A stretch of DNA of 64,000 bases from Albibacterium profundi (GTDB taxonomy: Bacteria; Bacteroidota; Bacteroidia; Sphingobacteriales; Sphingobacteriaceae), in NCBI RefSeq assembly GCF_042159835.1, contig NZ_JBBVGT010000003.1, positions 186,001 through 250,000 on the forward strand, in the 5' to 3' direction. This document shows positions 58,986 to 64,000 of the stretch, in pieces. Numbering within the stretch: position 1 is the first letter of the stretch; every line of letters starts with the position of its first letter. The position numbers were made by a program, and so were the translations under genes. The notes under the pieces are model-generated. The model was not told the origin of the DNA, did not search any database, and saw only the letters and a program-made list of their open reading frames with translations.

Positions 58986-60533
58986 ATGAAAGGAACTCGT
59001 GTGTCTGCGTTTTTTAAATTATCAAAACGTGACCTAAAATACGATATACCTGCAAGTATAGTAGTCTTTCTTGTAGCACTACCCTTGTGTTTAGGTATAG
59101 CAATGGCGTCCGGCGCGCCTTTATTCGCCGGAATTTTAACTGGGATCATTGGTGGTCTCGTAATTGCATCATTCAGTGGCTCTCAATTGAGTGTGAGTGG
59201 CCCGGCGGCTGGGCTTACCGTAATTGTATTGGGCGCTATTCAATCTTTAGGTGCCTATCCTACATTTTTATTGGCCGTGGTGCTAGCCGGTGTATTGCAA
59301 ATGATCTTATTTTTTGCGAAGGCGGGCAATATTGGTAATTTCTTCCCGTCTTCTGTAATCATGGGAATGCTTGCTGCTATCGGAATAACCATTATTATAC
59401 AACAAATTCCCTACGGATTTGGCTTAAGTCAAGGTATGTTTTCAACCGGCTGGGAGCAAATGTTTTCATCGATCAGCTGGGGAGCGGTTGCTATATGCAT
59501 AGCTTCGATCGTGATCTTGGTCGGGATGCCCAAAATCAAAAAACTGAAAGCTATTCCCGCTCCATTGGTCGTCGTGCTTCTGGGTCTGGCGGCGTTTCAA
59601 CTTTTTAAAGGAACTCCATTGGAAATTCAGAACAGTCAATTGGTGCAGATACCAGTAGTTGCTTCGGTAAACGACTTTTTGAACCTTTTTATCTTTCCCG
59701 ACTTTAGTCAGATCCTGAATAAGGATGTATGGATAGTGGCCTTTACGATTGCAATCATTGCCAGTATCGAGACGTTGTTGAGTATTGAGGCGATAGACAA
59801 AATCGACCCGATGAAACGAACTTCGAATACAAATCGTGAATTACTGGCACAAGGAATTGGTAATATGACGAGTGGATTGCTTGGGGGATTGCCGCTTACT
59901 TCGGTAATCGTACGATCTTCTGCGAATGTGAATGCGGGCGGGCGATCTCGTCAAAGTGCGATGTTTCACGGACTATGGTTATTACTGGCCTTGGTTTTAT
60001 TTCCGGTAGTAATTAACATGATTCCATTGGCTTGTTTGGCTGCCATCTTATTGGTGACCGGATACAAGTTAGCGAATCCGGCTTTGTTTGTCAATACATT
60101 TAAACGAGGTGTTGATCAGTTTGTGCCATTTATAGCAACGGTTATTGCTATTATTTTAACCGATTTGCTAACCGGGGTAGGAGTTGGGATCGTTATTTCA
60201 CTGCTATATGTACTTCGTAATAACATGCGAAACTCATTTGATTATGGGGGTCAAGAAGAAGAACAGGCTCATAAGGTGGTGGTGACCTTGTCAGAAGAAG
60301 TTTCTTTTCTGAATAAACCAGCTATCCGATTTTCGCTGCAAAATATCCCACGAAAGGTAAACGAAATTGTCATCGATGGACGAAAAAGTAAGTTCATCGA
60401 CAAGGATGTGATCCTGGTTATCAAAGAATATGAAGCGCTTTACGTTAATCGCGGAAAAATAGTCCAATTACTGGAAGTTGAAAATAAACAGAATTTTAAA
60501 TCAATAAAGAAAAATAAAAATGTGTCAAAATAA
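58986..60533 (+). CDS. SulP family anion transporter
   Basis: A 515-residue SLC26/SulP permease. LSKRDLKYDIPASIVVFLVA, LPLCLGIAMASGAPLFAGIL, GSQLSVSGPAAGLTVIVLGA, and GGLPLTSVIVRSSANVNAGG are the conserved stretches over about 12-14 membrane segments. The C-terminal STAS-like part is short (VVVTLSEEVSFLNKPAIRFS...). Its stop overlaps the carbonic anhydrase start by 14 bases, so it most probably carries bicarbonate (inference from the partner), though sulfate is a possible substrate. Confidence 0.9.
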   Translation: MKGTRVSAFFKLSKRDLKYDIPASIVVFLVALPLCLGIAMASGAPLFAGILTGIIGGLVIASFSGSQLSVSGPAAGLTVIVLGAIQSLGAYPTFLLAVVLAGVLQMILFFAKAGNIGNFFPSSVIMGMLAAIGITIIIQQIPYGFGLSQGMFSTGWEQMFSSISWGAVAICIASIVILVGMPKIKKLKAIPAPLVVVLLGLAAFQLFKGTPLEIQNSQLVQIPVVASVNDFLNLFIFPDFSQILNKDVWIVAFTIAIIASIETLLSIEAIDKIDPMKRTSNTNRELLAQGIGNMTSGLLGGLPLTSVIVRSSANVNAGGRSRQSAMFHGLWLLLALVLFPVVINMIPLACLAAILLVTGYKLANPALFVNTFKRGVDQFVPFIATVIAIILTDLLTGVGVGIVISLLYVLRNNMRNSFDYGGQEEEQAHKVVVTLSEEVSFLNKPAIRFSLQNIPRKVNEIVIDGRKSKFIDKDVILVIKEYEALYVNRGKIVQLLEVENKQNFKSIKKNKNVSK

Positions 60534-61176
60534 TATTATATCATACGAAGAGTTGTTATTAGGAAATAAAGAGTTTGTTGCTAATTCATTAAAGGAGGAT
60601 CCTGAATTCTTCGAAAGACTGGCTAAAGGGCAGAAACCACCGGTTTTATGGATCGGTTGCTCAGATAGCCGGGTTCCCGCGAATCAAATTACCAATACGA
60701 AACCAGGGGAGATATTCGTCCATAGAAATATTGCAAACGTAGTGGTTAATAGTGATATGAACATGCTCAGCGTGCTGGATTATGCGGTAAATGTGCTGGA
60801 GGTTCGTTATATTATTGTCTGTGGACATTATGGTTGTGGTGGTGTTGCGGCTGCAATGAGTAATAAGCAGTTTGGGTTAATCGATAATTGGCTAAGACAT
60901 ATTAAAGATGCGTATCGTCTGCATAGTTCCGAAGTCGATCGAATTGAGGATCCTCAGGCGCAACTGGATAAGATGGTCGAGTTTAATGTGATTGAGAGTG
61001 TCTACAATCTTTCTAAAACCTCTATCGTTCAGAATGCATGGGGTAGAGGCAAGGAATTATCCTTGCACGGTTGGGCTTACAGTTTAAGGACCGGATTGAT
61101 TAATGATTTAGATGTCAGTTGTGAGGGGATGGGGCATCTGCCACCGGTATTTAATTTTGAATATCAGGAAGCTTAA
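60520..61176 (+). CDS. Beta-class carbonic anhydrase
   Basis: A 218-residue zinc enzyme that interconverts CO2 and bicarbonate. Zinc ligands C47 (IGCSDSRVPANQ), H103 and C106 (CGHYGCGGVA); D49-R51 dyad intact. It overlaps the SulP gene by 14 bases and is thus translated with it. No signal peptide, so cytoplasmic. Together they form a bicarbonate supply pair. Confidence 0.95.
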   Translation: MCQNNIISYEELLLGNKEFVANSLKEDPEFFERLAKGQKPPVLWIGCSDSRVPANQITNTKPGEIFVHRNIANVVVNSDMNMLSVLDYAVNVLEVRYIIVCGHYGCGGVAAAMSNKQFGLIDNWLRHIKDAYRLHSSEVDRIEDPQAQLDKMVEFNVIESVYNLSKTSIVQNAWGRGKELSLHGWAYSLRTGLINDLDVSCEGMGHLPPVFNFEYQEA

Positions 61177-61186
61177 CCGTTTCTAT

Positions 61187-61234
61187 AAAAGAAAATGCCT
61201 CGCTCTGGTTTCCGGAGCGAGGCATTTTTCTTTT
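61187..61234. terminator. Strong bidirectional terminator
   Basis: AAAAGAAAATGCCTCGCTC (61187-61205) pairs with GAGCGAGGCATTTTTCTTTT (61215-61234); T runs on both strands. Separates carbonic anhydrase and the TolC-like gene, which converge. Confidence 0.93.
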
Positions 61235-61251
61235 ATACGATTTCTGCGGGA

Positions 61252-62646
61252 TTATTTCCACCCGCCTCCAAGCGATCGATAAAGATTTACTACGGAGATC
61301 AGGCGTTCCAGATGATCATTAACTTCACCTAGTTCGGCTTGTAACAAGCTCTGTCTAGCGGTAATAACCTCGGTATAGTTTGCAAAATCGTTTTCCAAAA
61401 GCTCTTGCGTGTAATCCACTGCTTTTTCCAATGCGTCGGTTTGTTTCTGACGAACGCTGATTTTTTGATTCGATGTTTCATAGAGAGACAGCGCATCGGA
61501 TACTTCCCGCCCTGCATTCAAAAGTGCAGTCTTGAAGTTTAATAAGGCAACTTCCTGCTGTAATAAGGCAACTTCTAAACGAGTTTTGTTCAGCCGCCTG
61601 TTAAAGATCGGTTGTGTCAATCCTGCACCGATGCTTGCTATAAACGAAGCGGGGTCGAGAAGATTTGAAATGTCTACAGAATTAAACCCTGCTGAGCCAG
61701 TGATGGATACGCTAGGGTAAAAGTATGTTCTTGCGAGGTTAGCAAGTTCGAATTGTTGTCTGAATTGTAATTCAGCTTGCAAGACATCTGGTCGGTTCGC
61801 TAATAATTGAGCCGGTATACCGATATTTAGTGATGTTGGTAAGGTTTGGTGGATAATGCTTCCTCGGCTGATTTCGCTAGGTTGCGAGCCTAGCAAAATG
61901 CTAAGAGCGTTCTCTGTTTCGCGAATAGCTTGTATCAAATCTGGAATCGTAACTTCCGCAGCATAGCGCTGAGCTTCGCTCTGTACCACAGCAGCCTCGG
62001 TCACACTTGCGGCTTCTTTCAACGCACGCATGGTGTTTACCGTACTATTCCAGTTTTCAACCGTCTTTTCAGTTATGGCTAACTGTTCATCCATAGCGAT
62101 CAGTTGATAATAGTAACTTGCAATGGTTGAAATAAGTCGTGTTTTCACAGCTCTGGCAGCCTCGGTAGTGGCCAGAAGGTTAGCAAGTTCGGCTCTCTTG
62201 CTACTTTTTAACTTTCCCCAGATATCAGCTTCCCAAGTAGCCGATGCGGCGACGTTATACTGGGTAATATTACTGCCTCGCCCAAAGCGTTGAGCCTCCG
62301 GTAAACGACTTTCATCGACGCCCGCACTCAGATTGAGATTGGGAAGGAACGCTGCTTTGCTCTGATTAAAGTAGGCTTCGGCCTGCTGGATATTCAAATA
62401 GGCTATTTCCAGATCCGGGTTATTGGTGAGACCTGTTTCAATCAGGTCTTGCAGATACGAATCTGTAAATACCTCTCTCCATGAAAGATGAGCCATTGAG
62501 TTGGTATCGGAGTTCTGAATATCTCGGTAGAGGCTGTCTATGTTCATTTCGGGTTTGACGTATTCCTTTGTCACCCCGCATGATGATATGAAAACAATAC
62601 CTATCAGCGAAAAAAATAATCCGTATTTTAAAATTCTTTTTGACAT
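61252..62646 (-). CDS. Outer-membrane efflux lipoprotein (TolC/NodT type)
   Basis: A 464-residue outer-membrane channel of the NodT branch. Lipoprotein signal LFFSLIGIVFISSCG (lipobox Cys), then two outer-membrane-efflux repeats (WREVFTDSYLQDLIETGLTN; NPDLEIAYLNIQQAEAYFNQ; LNLSAGVDESRLPEAQRFGR; YDQ-like coil segments; LANRPDVLQAELQFRQQFEL). With the RND pump gene 6 bases upstream on the same strand it makes the outer half of a tripartite efflux system; the membrane-fusion gene must lie upstream of the window edge. Confidence 0.92.
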   Translation of the reverse strand: MSKRILKYGLFFSLIGIVFISSCGVTKEYVKPEMNIDSLYRDIQNSDTNSMAHLSWREVFTDSYLQDLIETGLTNNPDLEIAYLNIQQAEAYFNQSKAAFLPNLNLSAGVDESRLPEAQRFGRGSNITQYNVAASATWEADIWGKLKSSKRAELANLLATTEAARAVKTRLISTIASYYYQLIAMDEQLAITEKTVENWNSTVNTMRALKEAASVTEAAVVQSEAQRYAAEVTIPDLIQAIRETENALSILLGSQPSEISRGSIIHQTLPTSLNIGIPAQLLANRPDVLQAELQFRQQFELANLARTYFYPSVSITGSAGFNSVDISNLLDPASFIASIGAGLTQPIFNRRLNKTRLEVALLQQEVALLNFKTALLNAGREVSDALSLYETSNQKISVRQKQTDALEKAVDYTQELLENDFANYTEVITARQSLLQAELGEVNDHLERLISVVNLYRSLGGGWK

Positions 62647-62652
62647 TCTAAT

Positions 62653-64000
62653 TTAGATATGATCAGGGTTCTCATTTGATTGTGTATTGGGCGCGGCTGG
62701 TAGTGGCTTTTTTCTGAAGCGTTCTTGCAATCCCTGGAAAATAATAAACAAAATCGGTATTACGAATACTCCGAAAATCGTTCCGATAAGCATACCACCA
62801 ACGGCACCGGTACCGATTGCTTGATTGCCAACTGCACCTGCTCCGGAAGACAGCATTAAGGGGATGAGTCCAAAGATGAATGCAAAAGAAGTCATCAGAA
62901 TCGGACGGAGACGCGCTTGTGCGCCTTCAAGTGCTGCTTTCACAATCGGCATACCTTGTCGTCGTCGCTCTGCAGAGAACTCGACGATCAGAATAGCGTT
63001 TTTAGAAAGGAGCCCGACGAGCATGATAAGAGTAATCTGTAAGTATATGTTATTTGAAATTCCGAATATCGTTGCGAAAATATACACACCCGCCAAACCG
63101 ATTGGTAATGATAAGAGTACGGCTAAAGGCAGTATGTAGCTTTCATATTGGGCGCTGAGTAAAAGATATACGAAGATGATTACCAGCAAGAAAATAAACA
63201 TGGTTTGACTACCGGCTGATATTTCTTCGCGTGTCATTCCTGAAAACTCATAACCATAACCAACGGGTAGGGAAGTAGCGGCAACTTCCTCAATCGCCCG
63301 AATGGCATCGCCTGAACTATAACCTGCATTAGGCGAGCCATTTATTTCAATAGCTGTAAATAAGTTAAATCGGGAAATTGACTGTGGACCGTACACGCGT
63401 TTTAAGGATATGAAGCTTGTAATGGGAGCCATCTGTCCTTCCTGATTCCGAACATATATATTGTTCAGCCCTTCAGGGTTGGCTCTATATTGCGGTTCAG
63501 CTTGATACATTACACGGTATTGTTTTCCAAACTGGTTGAAATTAGATGCATAGATACCACCATAATAACCCTGCATGGTTCCCATTATTTCACTTACTGT
63601 GAAGCCTGCTTCTTTGGTTTTCTCTACATTAACCTCAATTTCATATTGGGGGAAGTTAGGGTCAAAAGAGGTAGATGCATATTGGATTTCAGGACGTTCA
63701 TTTAAGGCGGCAATAAAATCGTTGCCCACTTTGGTGAATGTAGCAATATCAGCACCGGTGCGGTCCTGAAGCTGAAATTCAAAACCTTGAGATACACCAA
63801 AACCTTGGATGGTAGGTGGTGCGAAATAGATCACTTTTGCTTCAGTGATGGAGCGCGTTTTCGCAAAAAGTTGACCGATAATTGCCTGCACACTTTGGTC
63901 GTCGCGTTTCCGTTCAGACCAGTCTTTTAACTTAATAATCAACATGGCATAGTTACTACCACGTCCGCTGATCAACCCGTTACCGCTTACCCGAAGTACG
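62653..64000 (-). CDS. RND efflux pump inner-membrane subunit, partial (5' end outside window)
   Basis: Open on the minus strand through base 64000, so the N-terminus is missing; the first readable residues are VLRVSGNGLISGRGSNYAML. C-terminal half of an AcrB/HAE1 pump: LKDWSERKRDDQSVQAIIGQ, ASNFNQFGKQYRVMYQAEPQ, SGMTREEISAGSQTMFIFLL, NIYLQITLIMLVGLLSKNAI, then AALEGAQARLRPILMTSFAF and the last membrane helices. It exports hydrophobic compounds by proton antiport. The gene precedes the TolC-like gene by 6 bases. Confidence 0.95.
   Translation of the reverse strand, partial: VLRVSGNGLISGRGSNYAMLIIKLKDWSERKRDDQSVQAIIGQLFAKTRSITEAKVIYFAPPTIQGFGVSQGFEFQLQDRTGADIATFTKVGNDFIAALNERPEIQYASTSFDPNFPQYEIEVNVEKTKEAGFTVSEIMGTMQGYYGGIYASNFNQFGKQYRVMYQAEPQYRANPEGLNNIYVRNQEGQMAPITSFISLKRVYGPQSISRFNLFTAIEINGSPNAGYSSGDAIRAIEEVAATSLPVGYGYEFSGMTREEISAGSQTMFIFLLVIIFVYLLLSAQYESYILPLAVLLSLPIGLAGVYIFATIFGISNNIYLQITLIMLVGLLSKNAILIVEFSAERRRQGMPIVKAALEGAQARLRPILMTSFAFIFGLIPLMLSSGAGAVGNQAIGTGAVGGMLIGTIFGVFVIPILFIIFQGLQERFRKKPLPAAPNTQSNENPDHI

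Overview
The window reads as a chromosome segment of a Bacteroidota bacterium, most likely family Sphingobacteriaceae (Pedobacter/Sphingobacterium/Olivibacter relatives). Signs of this are the Bacteroidetes-type promoters (TTTG, about 19-21 bases, then TAnnTTTG), weak Shine-Dalgarno use, a DUF5687-type ABC permease, an OMP_b-brl_3 type barrel, a BtuB/BtuG-like pair, a 6-bladed propeller lipoprotein-like protein and a K/A/E-rich tail on ribosomal protein L27. The family assignment is inference from gene content, not from a search.

Layout. Bases 1-8950 are an accessory region. It starts with a partial Rpn-type PD-(D/E)XK nuclease gene, then decayed genes (a DUF1016/YhcG fragment and a DUF1493-like gene broken by a 19-bp tandem duplication), an intact RelE/ParE toxin-antitoxin pair, a secreted protein of unknown role with a start-less HigA relic behind it, a duplicated gene pair with duplicated promoter-leader, and a propeller plus outer-membrane barrel operon. 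A truncated glycosyltransferase marks the end. Bases 8950-64000 are mostly core genes: gyrB and tyrS; LuxE-like acyltransferase and penicillin-acylase genes; ribE and a biotin carboxylase; a sugar-metabolism block (BadF-type kinase, Nudix-like regulator, pfkA, second BadF-type protein, gapA); cutC; a cell-wall peptide recycling group (asparaginase-like, NlpC/P60, dipeptide epimerase); yqgE; an NtrC-type regulator; rnpB; hutH; rplU-rpmA; polyprenyl synthase and rnr; a hybrid histidine kinase; clpB.

Bases 42678-45784 encode a TonB-dependent receptor and a surface lipoprotein propeller that resemble BtuB/BtuG. They are followed by an ABC exporter pair, a DUF6600-like wall or envelope protein with a long basic tail, the mlaEFD lipid-transport operon, queE-folD-lepA, an AI-2E family permease, an FMN reductase, tRNA-Arg(CCG), a small protein with a SulP transporter and beta-carbonic anhydrase, and a TolC/RND efflux pair cut by the right edge.

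The most interesting places are: (i) the glycolytic block, where a Nudix-domain protein with a degraded catalytic box lies divergent from pfkA across a 23-bp near-perfect palindrome, and one of two BadF-type proteins has lost its phosphate-binding Asp; (ii) the duplicated membrane protein/leader module feeding a propeller-barrel operon of unknown substrate; (iii) the cluster of gene relics with readable inactivation steps. I saw no CRISPR array, intact insertion sequence or prophage.
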